A stretch of 16,773 bases of DNA from Pseudomonadota bacterium (GTDB lineage Bacteria; Pseudomonadota; Gammaproteobacteria; Xanthomonadales; Xanthomonadaceae). This document shows, piece after piece, positions 7,131 to 14,767 of the stretch. How positions within the stretch are numbered: position 1 is the stretch's first letter; every line of letters begins with the position of its first letter. The DNA is taken from assembly GCA_025355485.1 (NCBI GenBank), contig JANXZP010000002.1:1-16773 (forward strand), written 5' to 3'. The position numbers and the translations under genes were made by a program. The notes beneath the pieces are model-generated. The model did not search any database. It saw only the letters and a program-made list of their open reading frames with translations, and was not told where the DNA came from.

Positions 7131-8012
7131 ATGCATACCGAATCCTCTATCGCTTCAGCGACCAGCCTCGGCCAACGTCTGCGCGCGGCGCGGCTCGCCC
7201 GCAACCTGATGATCGAAGACGTCGGCGCCAGGCTCAAGCTGCCGACTGCGATCGTCGTGGCGATGGAGAACGACGACCACGCGGTACTCGGCGCCGAGGT
7301 CTACGCACGCGGCAGGCTGGGGAACTACGCGCGTTTGCTCGGCATCCCTGCGGCAGCAGTCGATGCGAAGTTCGCCAGTCTCGTGACCGCGCCGCCGCCA
7401 CTGGTCAGCATGGTTCGCGATACACGCTTCGAACGCAGTCTGCAGCGCATGGTGGGTCGCGGCATGTATGTGGCGTTGACCGCGATTATCGTGCTGCCGG
7501 TGTTCTGGGTCGCGACCCATCATCAGCTTCCGCAATCGGTCGCATCGCTGACGACGCTTGACGCGCCTGCGTCCGGCCAGGCCGCGAAAAAATCGACTGC
7601 GGTCGCCGCAGAACGCAACCAACCGCCCGTCGCGGCGTCGATGGCGCCCTTCACAGGAGATCGTGCGGCCAGCCAGCCTGATGCCGCCGCTGCCGTTGCG
7701 CAGGGAACAGTTCCATCCACAGCTTCGGCGTTGCCGACGGCTGTGACCCCTGGTTTGCAACTGCGATTCAGCGGCAATAGCTGGATCGAGTTGATCGCCG
7801 CCGATGGCCGCGTGATTGAGCGCGGCATGGTCGAGTCGGGCAATGTGCGCGACTATCCAACGGGTGCGATCGCACGCGTCAAGATCGGCAATGCCGCGTC
7901 GGTGTTGGTCTTGCGTAACGGCCAGCCGCTCGATATCGGCCCGTTCCAGCACGCGAACATGGCGCGCTTTACGCTATCCTCCGACGGCAAACCCGCACCT
8001 GCGGGCGATTGA
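7131..8012 (+). CDS. rodZ: RodZ-like helix-turn-helix membrane protein
   Basis: A 293-residue single-pass protein with the RodZ layout. An N-terminal Cro/C1-type HTH (about 12-75: LGQRLRAARLARNLMIEDVGARLKL shortened here to its core, and YARGRLGNYARLLGI) is followed by a basic stretch, a transmembrane helix at about 112-128, an Ala/Pro/Gln-rich periplasmic linker at about 135-205, and a C-terminal DUF4115 domain at about 208-285 with SGNSWIELIAADGRVIERGM. RodZ links the MreB cytoskeleton to the elongation machinery, and its HTH binds MreB rather than acting as a classical regulator. The start is ATG 7131, 6 bases after pilF. A CCCGC-ACCT-GCGGG hairpin overlaps its last codons, without a T-run. 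Confidence 0.9.
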   Translation: MHTESSIASATSLGQRLRAARLARNLMIEDVGARLKLPTAIVVAMENDDHAVLGAEVYARGRLGNYARLLGIPAAAVDAKFASLVTAPPPLVSMVRDTRFERSLQRMVGRGMYVALTAIIVLPVFWVATHHQLPQSVASLTTLDAPASGQAAKKSTAVAAERNQPPVAASMAPFTGDRAASQPDAAAAVAQGTVPSTASALPTAVTPGLQLRFSGNSWIELIAADGRVIERGMVESGNVRDYPTGAIARVKIGNAASVLVLRNGQPLDIGPFQHANMARFTLSSDGKPAPAGD

Positions 8013-8076
8013 CGACTGCGCACGACACCTCTTTCCACCCTAACGAGCGCGCTACGGCGCGGTTCACGACGACAGT

Positions 8077-8739
8077 ATGGCCATCGACGATCAGGAAGAA
8101 TACGAACAGGGCGAACAGGTTCGCATCTGGCTACGCAACAACGGCAGCTCGGTGATCGGCGGCATCGCCGTCGGCTTGGCCTTGATTGCAGGCTGGCAAT
8201 GGTGGCAGCGCAAGCAGGAACTGCATGGCCAGAATGCCTCCGCGGCCTACGCCGCGCTCACCGACAGCATGCGCGACCACGGCGATGAAAAACGGATCGG
8301 CACGCTGGCCAACACGCTGCGCACCGATTACGGCAAGACGACCTATGCCACGCTCGCCGCGTTGCGCATCGCCGCGCACCAGATGGATCGCGGCGATGCC
8401 AAGGGCGCGCTGGCGACGCTGGACTCAGCCCCAGCCAGCGCCGAGCCTGGACTCGGCGTCCTGCTGCGACTGCGTGCGGCGCGCGTTCTGCTCGCGCTCG
8501 GACGTCCGGCCGATTCGCTCGTGCGCGTGCAGTCGGTGCAGGATTCCGAGTACGCCAGCGTCGTCGGCGAGATCCGCGGCGATGCCGAACGGGCTCTGGG
8601 CCGCATCGACGCCGCACGCAAGGATTACACCGACGCGCTCACGCACTTGCCGGCGGGCGCGCCGAATCGCGATGTACTCGAAATGAAGCTCGCCGATATC
8701 GGCGGCATCGCTCCCAAACCCGAGGCCAAGAAAGCATGA
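8077..8739 (+). CDS. yfgM: YfgM-family tetratricopeptide membrane protein
   Basis: A 220-residue protein with a short acidic cytoplasmic start (MAIDDQEEYEQGEQVRIWLR), one membrane anchor at about 25-43 ending in WQWWQRKQ, and a periplasmic TPR-like helical domain (TPR_21 type), then an Ala/Lys tail. In E. coli YfgM is attached to the SecYEG translocon with PpiD and helps hand proteins to periplasmic chaperones. It sits directly before bamB in many gammaproteobacteria, and here its stop overlaps the bamB start in an ATGA. The 64 bases before it have no strong ribosome-binding site and no hisS or ispG gene. Assignment rests on topology, length and position. Confidence 0.9.
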   Translation: MAIDDQEEYEQGEQVRIWLRNNGSSVIGGIAVGLALIAGWQWWQRKQELHGQNASAAYAALTDSMRDHGDEKRIGTLANTLRTDYGKTTYATLAALRIAAHQMDRGDAKGALATLDSAPASAEPGLGVLLRLRAARVLLALGRPADSLVRVQSVQDSEYASVVGEIRGDAERALGRIDAARKDYTDALTHLPAGAPNRDVLEMKLADIGGIAPKPEAKKA

Positions 8740-9917
8740 CCAAGTCCCGCATTCTCCTGATCGTCGCCCTGGTCGCTACAGTTTCCGGCTGCAGCACCAT
8801 CAAGGGCTGGATGCACACGGCCAGCAGCGACAACGTCCATCAACCGGCCGAACTCGTCGCGATCACGCCCAGCATCGGTGTGCAGCAGATCTGGTCGCGC
8901 TCGGTCGGCAAGGGCGAGCGCTTGCTTGGACTGCGCGAGCATCCGGCGATCGCCGACGGCCGCGTGTACGTCGCCGAGAGCCACGATGCGTATGTCTATG
9001 CGCTTGACCTGAACAGCGGTCGCGAGATCTGGAAAACCGACACCAAGCTGCGCCTGACCGGTGGGCCCGGCGTCGGTTCCGCGACGGTGGTGGTGGGTTC
9101 GACCAACGGCGATGTCGTTGCGCTGGCGGCCGATACCGGTGCCGAGCGCTGGCGCGTGAAGACGAGTTCCGAAATCCTTTCCAATCCGCTGGTCGCGGGC
9201 AATGTCGTGATCGTTCGCAGCGGCGATGGCCATGTGCTTGGGCTCGACCTGGCCGATGGCAAGCGTCGTTGGGCCTTCGAGCACGCGCTGCCGAACCTGA
9301 GCCTGCGCGGCAATCCGTCACCGGTGCTTGGTGGCAACGGCCTGGTGTATCTCGGTTTCGAGGACGGCATGCTGATCGCGTTGCGTGCGCAGGATGGCAT
9401 CAAGGTGTGGGAACAGACGGTCGCGCAATCCGAAGGCCGCAGCGAACTCGACCGCCTGTCCGATATTGACGGCGATGTGGTCGTCAGTCCCGACGGCATT
9501 TTCGCCGCGAGCTACAAGGGCCAGATCGGTGCGTTCAATCCCAACACTGGCAGTCCGTTGTGGAACCATCCTTTGGTCAGCTATGGCGGCCTGGCGCGCG
9601 GCGGCGATACCTTGTATGCCAGCGACGCGGTCGGCACCGTATGGGCGCTCGATCGGGCCTCGGGTTCGGCGCTCTGGAAACAGGAAGCGCTGGGCTATCG
9701 CTGGCTGAGTTCGCCCGCGGTGCAGAATGGCTACGTGGTGGTCGGCGATCTCAAGGGCTTCCTGCACTGGATGAAGGCCGACACTGGCGCCTTCGTCGCG
9801 CGCGAACGGCTCGGCGGGCGCAAGGATGAAATCCGCGCGACCCCGCAGGTATCGCCCGACGGCATCCTGGTTGCGGTGACGACCCGCGGCAAGCTGGCCG
9901 CGTACCGCATCAAATGA
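8736..9917 (+). CDS. bamB: Outer membrane assembly lipoprotein BamB
   Basis: A 393-residue beta-propeller lipoprotein of the BAM complex, which inserts beta-barrel proteins in the outer membrane. The signal peptide ends at VSGC with lipidated Cys19; the following Ser agrees with outer-membrane sorting. PQQ-like propeller blades are marked by repeated G-x-x-x-W at residues 95-99, 135-139, 175-179, 221-225, 272-276 and 310-314, spaced about 40-50. The conserved BamB loop ELDRLSDIDG lies at 237-246. The start ATG overlaps the yfgM stop (ATGA), so the two are coupled. A strong stem-loop begins 10 bases after the stop codon. Confidence 0.96.
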   Translation: MTKSRILLIVALVATVSGCSTIKGWMHTASSDNVHQPAELVAITPSIGVQQIWSRSVGKGERLLGLREHPAIADGRVYVAESHDAYVYALDLNSGREIWKTDTKLRLTGGPGVGSATVVVGSTNGDVVALAADTGAERWRVKTSSEILSNPLVAGNVVIVRSGDGHVLGLDLADGKRRWAFEHALPNLSLRGNPSPVLGGNGLVYLGFEDGMLIALRAQDGIKVWEQTVAQSEGRSELDRLSDIDGDVVVSPDGIFAASYKGQIGAFNPNTGSPLWNHPLVSYGGLARGGDTLYASDAVGTVWALDRASGSALWKQEALGYRWLSSPAVQNGYVVVGDLKGFLHWMKADTGAFVARERLGGRKDEIRATPQVSPDGILVAVTTRGKLAAYRIK

Positions 9918-9926
9918 TCGAATACT

Positions 9927-9960
9927 GGCTTGCATCGTCCTTCATCGGATGATGCAAGCC
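9927..9960. other. 14-bp stem-loop after bamB
   Basis: Arm 9927-9940 (GGCTTGCATCGTCC) pairs with arm 9947-9960 (GGATGATGCAAGCC) around a 6-base loop. All 14 positions pair in RNA, one as G-U. No T-run follows on either strand, so it is not a standard intrinsic terminator. It may act as an mRNA 3'-end stabiliser or processing site, or weaken read-through from bamB into der. Confidence 0.6.
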
Positions 9961-9961
9961 G

Positions 9962-10030
9962 GTGCAGCGGGACGGATCGCCTCGTCCAGCACGGTCCGGC
10001 GCGATATCCGCCGGAGTATTCTGCGACTCC
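9962..10030 (+). other. Cluster of smaller stem-loops in the der leader
   Basis: Three further pairings follow the large hairpin. GGACG/CGTCC (9970-9974 with 9983-9987) is extended by GTGC/GCAC (9962-9965 with 9989-9992). CCGGCG/CGCCGG pairs 9996-10001 with 10009-10014. GGAGT/ACTCC pairs 10013-10017 with 10026-10030 and shares bases 10013-10014 with the previous stem, so those two exclude each other. A TATTCT that could be a -10 lies at 10017-10022. In GC-rich DNA small stems arise by chance, so their function is unproven. Confidence 0.35.
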
Positions 10031-10055
10031 GCCATCCTTCCATCAGGTCATCGTC

Positions 10056-11462
10056 ATGCTGCCACTGGTCGCCCTGGTCGGCCGACCGAATGTCGGCAAG
10101 TCCACACTCTTCAATGCGCTGACGCGCAGCCGCGATGCGCTCGTACACGACGAGCCCGGCGTCACCCGCGATCGCCACTACGGCGTCTGCCGACTGCTTG
10201 AAGACAAGCCTTTCGCGCTGGTCGATACCGGCGGCTTGTCCGGCGAAGAAGAAGGCTTGGCCGGGCTCACCGCGCAACAGGCGCGAGCTGGCGTGGAAGA
10301 AGCCGACGTCGTGTTGTTCATCGTCGATGGCCGCGAAGGTCCATCGGCGCTCGACGAATCCATACTCGCGTGGCTGCGCAAGACCGCAAAACCCATCCTG
10401 CTCGTGGTCAACAAGACCGATGGACTTGACGAAGACGCGTGCCTGGTCGAGTTCATGCGTTTCGGTATCGGCGAACCGCTGGCCGTGTCGTCGGCGCACC
10501 AGCGCGGCATCTCCGATCTGCTTGACGAAGTCGCGGCGCGCTTGCCGGTCGATACGGGCAGCGAAGGCATCCTCGACGATCCTGACCGCCTGCGCCTGGC
10601 GATCGTCGGTCGCCCGAACGTCGGCAAATCCACCCTAGTGAATCGCCTGCTCGGCGAGGATCGCGTGATCGCGTCCGACGTGCCGGGCACCACGCGCGAT
10701 TCGATCGCGGTCGACATGGAGCGCGATGGCCGCAAGTACCAATTGATCGACACCGCCGGCATCCGCCAGCGTGGCAAGGTCCAGGAAGCGATCGAGAAAT
10801 TCAGCGTGATCAAGACGCTGCAATCCATCCATTCCGCGCAGGTTGTCGCATTGATGCTCGACGCTCAGGAAGGCGTGACCGAACAGGACGCGACCGTGCT
10901 CGGCCATATCCTCGATTCCGGGCGCGCGTTCGTGATCGTGGTGAACAAGTGGGACGGACTGACGACCTACCAGCGCGAGCAGTGCGAAGCGATGCTCGAT
11001 CGCAAGCTGTCGTTCGTGCAATGGGCCGAGAAGCTGCAGATCTCGGCGAAGCACGGCTCGGGCTTGCGCGAGTTGTTCAAGGCGATACACCGCGCGCATG
11101 CGTCGGCCACGCGCAGTTTCAGCACCGCCGAAGTCACGAAGGCCATCGAAATCGCGACCGAGAGCTTCCCGCCGCCGGCCATTCGCGGCCACGTATCGAA
11201 GATGCGCTACGCCCACCCAGGCGGCGAAAATCCGCCGACCTTCATCGTCCACGGAACGCGCCTGAAATCACTGTCGGAAAGCTACAAACGCTATCTGGAG
11301 AATTTCTTCCGCAAGCGATTCAAGCTCGTCGGCACGCCGGTGAAGTTTGAATTCCGCGAAGGCGCGAATCCATACGAAGGCAAGAAGAACACCCTTACCG
11401 AAAAGCAGAAAAAGGTGAAACAGCGGATCATCCGCATCGCCAAGCGCAGCGAGAAGCGATAA
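10056..11462 (+). CDS. der: Ribosome biogenesis GTPase Der (EngA)
   Basis: A 468-residue tandem-GTPase protein that helps assemble the 50S subunit. Two G domains each show a full set of motifs. Domain 1 has GRPNVGKS at 9-16, DTGG at 57-60 and NKTD at 119-122. Domain 2 has GRPNVGKS at 185-192, DTAG at 232-235 and NKWD at 297-300. The C-terminal KH-like domain spans about 355-440, and the tail is lysine-rich (KKNTLTEKQKKVKQR). The start ATG 10056 follows AGG 8 bases upstream and places the first P-loop right at the N-terminus, as in the family. Extending upstream in frame would translate the stem-loop region and is rejected. mobA follows after 15 bases. Confidence 0.97.
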   Translation: MLPLVALVGRPNVGKSTLFNALTRSRDALVHDEPGVTRDRHYGVCRLLEDKPFALVDTGGLSGEEEGLAGLTAQQARAGVEEADVVLFIVDGREGPSALDESILAWLRKTAKPILLVVNKTDGLDEDACLVEFMRFGIGEPLAVSSAHQRGISDLLDEVAARLPVDTGSEGILDDPDRLRLAIVGRPNVGKSTLVNRLLGEDRVIASDVPGTTRDSIAVDMERDGRKYQLIDTAGIRQRGKVQEAIEKFSVIKTLQSIHSAQVVALMLDAQEGVTEQDATVLGHILDSGRAFVIVVNKWDGLTTYQREQCEAMLDRKLSFVQWAEKLQISAKHGSGLRELFKAIHRAHASATRSFSTAEVTKAIEIATESFPPPAIRGHVSKMRYAHPGGENPPTFIVHGTRLKSLSESYKRYLENFFRKRFKLVGTPVKFEFREGANPYEGKKNTLTEKQKKVKQRIIRIAKRSEKR

Positions 11463-11477
11463 CACGGGTCGTCCACC

Positions 11478-12038
11478 ATGCACGCACGCAACGACATCAC
11501 CCTCGGCATCTTCGCCGGCGGTCGCGCAACACGGCTCGGCGGCGACGACAAGGCATGGGCTGTCTATCGTGGCGAAACCCTGATCGAGCGCAGCTTGCGC
11601 GCATTGGGCGATGGCTACGCCGCGCGGCTGGTCAGCGCCAATCGCGATCCGGATCGTTACACCGCGCTCGGACTGCGCGCGGTTCCGGATCGTATCGCGC
11701 ATTTCCCGGGTCCTTTGGCCGGGCTCGATGCCTTGCTCGCCGTCTGCACGACGCCGCTGCTGTTGACCATGCCGGTCGATCTGCGCGCGATTCCGGGCGA
11801 GATCGTGCAACGCCTGCAGGCAATGGGCGAGGGCGGCGCCGTTGCGCACGATGCGAACGGCCTGCAACCATTGGTCGCGCTGTGGCCGGTGGAACGCACG
11901 CGCATCGCGGTCGCGCAGGCGCTCGTGCACGGCGAGCGCGCCGCGCATCGCGTGGTCGCCACGCTGGCGCTTGCCATCGTGCGATTCGACGATGCGGATT
12001 TCGGCAACCTCAACGCGTCCGACGATTTCCTGACGTGA
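11478..12038 (+). CDS. mobA: Molybdenum cofactor guanylyltransferase MobA
   Basis: A 186-residue nucleotidyltransferase that joins GMP from GTP to molybdenum-molybdopterin, giving the bis-MGD type cofactor. The signature GTP loop is IFAGGRATRLGGDDKAW at 11-27, with Lys25. FPGPLAGLDALL at 77-88 is the second family motif. Asp101 in MPVDLRAIP takes the place of the usual metal-binding CD-x-P. The C-terminus NLNASDDF corresponds to the common N-x-N-x-x-x-D end of MobA. The start is ATG 11478, 15 bases after der, with no strong ribosome-binding site. The next two genes, moeA and a moeB-type gene, belong to the same pathway. Confidence 0.92.
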   Translation: MHARNDITLGIFAGGRATRLGGDDKAWAVYRGETLIERSLRALGDGYAARLVSANRDPDRYTALGLRAVPDRIAHFPGPLAGLDALLAVCTTPLLLTMPVDLRAIPGEIVQRLQAMGEGGAVAHDANGLQPLVALWPVERTRIAVAQALVHGERAAHRVVATLALAIVRFDDADFGNLNASDDFLT

Positions 12039-12048
12039 TCCCCTCGAT

Positions 12049-13296
12049 GTGAATCGGGCTGACGTGAACCAGACTGGCGAAAATCAAGGCTACCCGGCGC
12101 GCATCGCGTTCGCCGAAGCAGAAGCCATCGTGCGCGGCGTGGCTGCTGCGCATCGACTGCCGATCGAGCGCGTGCCGGTAGCGCGCGCAGCAGGCCGGGT
12201 TCTCTCGGGCGACGTGGTCGCTCCGATCGCCTTGCCGTCGTTCGACAACAGTGCGATGGACGGCTATGCGTTGCGCGCGTTCGATGCCTCCGTGCCGAAC
12301 TCGTCGCTGCGGCTGATCGGCGAACAATTCGCCGGCGCACCGAAGGGGTTCAGCGTCGGCCCCGGCGAATGCGTGCGCATCACAACCGGCGCGTTATTGC
12401 CCGACGGCACCGATGCAGTCGTGATGAAGGAAATCATCCGCATCGATGGCGAGCGCATCGTGCTGGCGACGACGGTCGCGCGCGAGACACATGTGCGACG
12501 TGCGGGCGAGGACGTAGAAGTCGGCGATCTGTTGCTGCGTTCCGGTACGCGGCTCACGCCGGTGCAGGCTTCGCTCGCTGCGGCTGTGGGCCTGGCCGAA
12601 TTGCCGGTTGCGCGGCGACCCACCGTCGCCGTATTCACCACCGGCGACGAATTGCGTCCGCCCGGCCAGGCGCTTGATCCGGGAACCATTTACGACAGCA
12701 ACCGCTCGCTGCTGATGAGCCTGCTGGTCGCAGAAGGACTTGAACCGTTCGCGTGGCCGATCCTGCCCGACGATCCCGATCGCATGCGCGCATTGCTACG
12801 CGATGCGGGTAATGCGTTCGACGTGTTGATCACCTGCGGTGGGGTGTCGGCCGGCGAAAAGGATTTCCTGCCGACCCTGATTGCCGAACTCGGCCGCATC
12901 CATTGCTGGAAAGTCCTGATGCGCCCGGGAATGCCGCTGCTGTTCGGCGCAATCGGACAAGCGCAGGTGCTGGCGTTGCCCGGCAATCCGGTGTCGGTGC
13001 TCGCGACCTTTCTTACCCTCGGAAGGCAACTGTTGCGCGGCTTGCAGGGCGATGCGTCGCTGCTGCCGAAATTCGCCGCGCGGCTGTCGCTGCCGATCGC
13101 CAAGACCCACGACCGCCGCGAATTCCAACGCGGAAAGCTCGATTTCGGCAGCGACGGCACCTTGCGCGTCGCGCCGCATCCGGCGACCGCATCGCATCGC
13201 CTGCGCGGCGCTGCCGACAGCGATTGTCTGATCGTGTTGACGGAAGGCCCGCAGCATTTGTCGGTGGATGCCGTGGTCGAGGTGCTGCGCTATTGA
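12049..13296 (+). CDS. moeA: Molybdopterin molybdenumtransferase MoeA
   Basis: A 415-residue protein of normal MoeA length. It uses adenylylated molybdopterin and molybdate to make the molybdenum cofactor. Conserved segments are PSFDNSAMDGYALRA at 63-77, ITTGALLPDGTDAVV at 111-125, TTGDEL at 197-202, ITCGGVSAGEKDF at 261-273, MRPGMP at 291-296 and ALPGNPVS at 309-316. The start is uncertain: GTG 12049 is chosen, 10 bases after mobA, but another in-frame GTG lies at 12064 and neither has a clear ribosome-binding site. The ATG at 12047 is followed directly by TGA in its own frame and cannot be used. Its stop overlaps the next gene's ATG by one base (TGATG). Confidence 0.95.
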   Translation: MNRADVNQTGENQGYPARIAFAEAEAIVRGVAAAHRLPIERVPVARAAGRVLSGDVVAPIALPSFDNSAMDGYALRAFDASVPNSSLRLIGEQFAGAPKGFSVGPGECVRITTGALLPDGTDAVVMKEIIRIDGERIVLATTVARETHVRRAGEDVEVGDLLLRSGTRLTPVQASLAAAVGLAELPVARRPTVAVFTTGDELRPPGQALDPGTIYDSNRSLLMSLLVAEGLEPFAWPILPDDPDRMRALLRDAGNAFDVLITCGGVSAGEKDFLPTLIAELGRIHCWKVLMRPGMPLLFGAIGQAQVLALPGNPVSVLATFLTLGRQLLRGLQGDASLLPKFAARLSLPIAKTHDRREFQRGKLDFGSDGTLRVAPHPATASHRLRGAADSDCLIVLTEGPQHLSVDAVVEVLRY

Positions 13297-14456
13297 TGCG
13301 CACGGCGGATAATCGCCCCATGAGCGAACAGGACATCCCGGAAATTTCTCCTTCAGCTGCGCACGAACGCCAACGCTCCGGCGCGGTGCTGGTGGATGTG
13401 CGCGAAACATTCGAGCGCGCGACCGGCCAGGCCGAAGGCGCGCTCGGCGTCGCGAAAGCGGATCTCGAATCGAATCCCACAGCGATGCTGCCTGATCGCG
13501 GCATTGAAATCCTGCTGATCTGCCAGAGCGGCGCACGCTCGGTGCGCGCCGCGCAGTCGCTGCGCGCGCAAGGCTACACATATGTCGCTTCGGTAGCTGG
13601 CGGCACCACGCGCTGGATCGCCGAAGGCTTGCCGGTCGTGGAGCCAACCGACGATACGGATTTCTATGAGCGTTACTCGCGGCATCTGAAACTTCCCGAA
13701 GTCGCCGAAGCAGGGCAGCGCAAGCTCGAAGCCGCGCGCGTCGTGCTGATCGGTGCGGGTGGGCTCGGTTCGCCGGCTGCGTTCTATCTCGCTGCGGCCG
13801 GCATCGGCACGCTCGTACTGGCGGACGACGACGTGGTCGATCGCAGCAACCTGCAAAGGCAGATCCTGCACACCGAAGATCGCATCGGCAGGCCGAAAGT
13901 CGAATCCGCGCGCAGCACGTTGTCCGCACTCAATCCACGAACGAAAATCGAAGCCATTGCCGCACGGGTGACGTCCGGCAATGTCGAACGCATCCTCGCG
14001 CAGGCCGATGTGGTGGTCGATGGCGCCGACAACTTCGCCGCACGCTACCTGCTCAACGACGCCTGCGTGAAACTCGCCAAGCCGCTGGTGTACGGGGCGG
14101 TGCATCGCTTCGAAGGGCAGGTCAGCGTGTTCGATGCGGGGCGCCAGCGCGGCATCGCGCCGTGCTATCGCTGCCTGTTCCCCGAGCCGCCGCCGCCGGA
14201 AGCTGCGCCCAATTGCGCCGAGGCCGGCGTGCTCGGCGTGTTGCCGGGAACGATTGGGCTGCTACAGGCGACCGAAGCGATCAAGCTGGTCCTCGGCATC
14301 GGCGAGCCGTTGATTGGGCGCCTGCTGCATTTCGATGCGCTCGCGATGCGCTTCCGCGAAACGCGCCTGCGCCCGGATGCCGAATGCGCGGTGTGCGCGA
14401 TGGGCAAAGCGTTTCCGGGCTATATCGATTACGCAGCGTTCTGCACCGGCGCCTGA
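13296..14456 (+). CDS. moeB: Rhodanese-MoeB fusion, molybdopterin-synthase adenylyltransferase
   Basis: A 386-residue two-domain protein. The N-terminal rhodanese (about 15-115) has active Cys76 in ICQSGARS. The E1-like adenylyltransferase (about 122-380) has GAGGLGSP at 153-160, DDDVVDRSNLQRQ at 177-189, the candidate catalytic Cys307 in APNCAEAGVLG, and two zinc-binding pairs, C290-x-x-C293 and C364-x-x-C367. Such enzymes adenylate the C-terminal glycine of MoaD- or ThiS-like proteins; the rhodanese could supply the sulfur. Rhodanese domains are usually C-terminal in eukaryotic MOCS3, so this order is inverted. I chose ATG 13296 because GAGGTG lies upstream and the moeA stop overlaps it (TGATG). 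ATG 13320, eight codons later, is also plausible. Confidence 0.92.
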   Translation: MRTADNRPMSEQDIPEISPSAAHERQRSGAVLVDVRETFERATGQAEGALGVAKADLESNPTAMLPDRGIEILLICQSGARSVRAAQSLRAQGYTYVASVAGGTTRWIAEGLPVVEPTDDTDFYERYSRHLKLPEVAEAGQRKLEAARVVLIGAGGLGSPAAFYLAAAGIGTLVLADDDVVDRSNLQRQILHTEDRIGRPKVESARSTLSALNPRTKIEAIAARVTSGNVERILAQADVVVDGADNFAARYLLNDACVKLAKPLVYGAVHRFEGQVSVFDAGRQRGIAPCYRCLFPEPPPPEAAPNCAEAGVLGVLPGTIGLLQATEAIKLVLGIGEPLIGRLLHFDALAMRFRETRLRPDAECAVCAMGKAFPGYIDYAAFCTGA

Positions 14457-14532
14457 ACGCCGATGACGAACGACATGATGATTTCAACCAGCCGTCGAAA
14501 CGCTTTCCCCACGGCCTTTAGCACAGCGACTG

Positions 14533-14748
14533 CTACTTCTTCGCCGCAGCCGCACCCGCTTCGTTAGCAGCCTTCGGCCGGCGCTTGCCGCGTGGGTCGA
14601 TCTGCACGCCCAGCACCGCGAAGCAATGGATGCAGCTGTAGCTCAGGCATTTCGCCTTGCTTTCGTTCGCGACCATGCCGTTCACGCTTTCGACGTGCAC
14701 GTGCAACACGGTATTGCCGCACTTCGGGCACTTGCCTTGGTGGATCAT
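14533..14748 (-). CDS. Small zinc-ribbon protein of unknown function
   Basis: A 71-residue protein beginning MIHQGKCPKCGNTV. Cys7 and Cys10 form the first knuckle and Cys39-x-x-Cys42 the second, with an extra Cys34, so a single zinc ribbon is likely. The tail is basic then Ala/Lys-rich (RGKRRPKAANEAGAAAAKK) and could contact nucleic acid; that is inference. The start ATG 14748 is fixed by GAAGGAG 5 bases upstream. A longer in-frame start at 14799 would overlap the DUF1244 gene and lacks this signal. It lies 19 bases after the DUF1244 gene on the same strand, so the two are probably co-transcribed. I do not recognise a named family. Confidence 0.8.
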   Translation of the reverse strand: MIHQGKCPKCGNTVLHVHVESVNGMVANESKAKCLSYSCIHCFAVLGVQIDPRGKRRPKAANEAGAAAAKK

Positions 14749-14753
14749 GTCGG

Positions 14754-14760
14754 CTCCTTC
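14754..14760 (-). promoter_or_regulatory. Strong ribosome-binding site of the zinc-ribbon gene
   Basis: On the minus strand GAAGGAG lies 5 bases before ATG 14748, between the DUF1244 stop and this start. It is one of the clearest Shine-Dalgarno sequences in the window and fixes the short start. Confidence 0.7.
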
Positions 14761-14767
14761 GCTGCTG

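Noticed and set aside
7992..8005. CCCGC-ACCT-GCGGG hairpin at the end of rodZ as a terminator.
   Set aside because: Only 5 bp, lies inside coding sequence and has no T-run; expected by chance in GC-rich DNA.
9930..10055. Upstream in-frame extension of der.
   Set aside because: It would translate the hairpin region and shift the P-loop 42 residues inward. ATG 10056 has AGG at 8 bases and the normal N-terminus.
14492..14521. GCCGT ... ACGGC followed by CTTTAG as a terminator between moeB and the zinc-ribbon gene.
   Set aside because: The stem is only 5 bp with a 15-base loop and the T-run has three Ts, so I cannot support it as a terminator.
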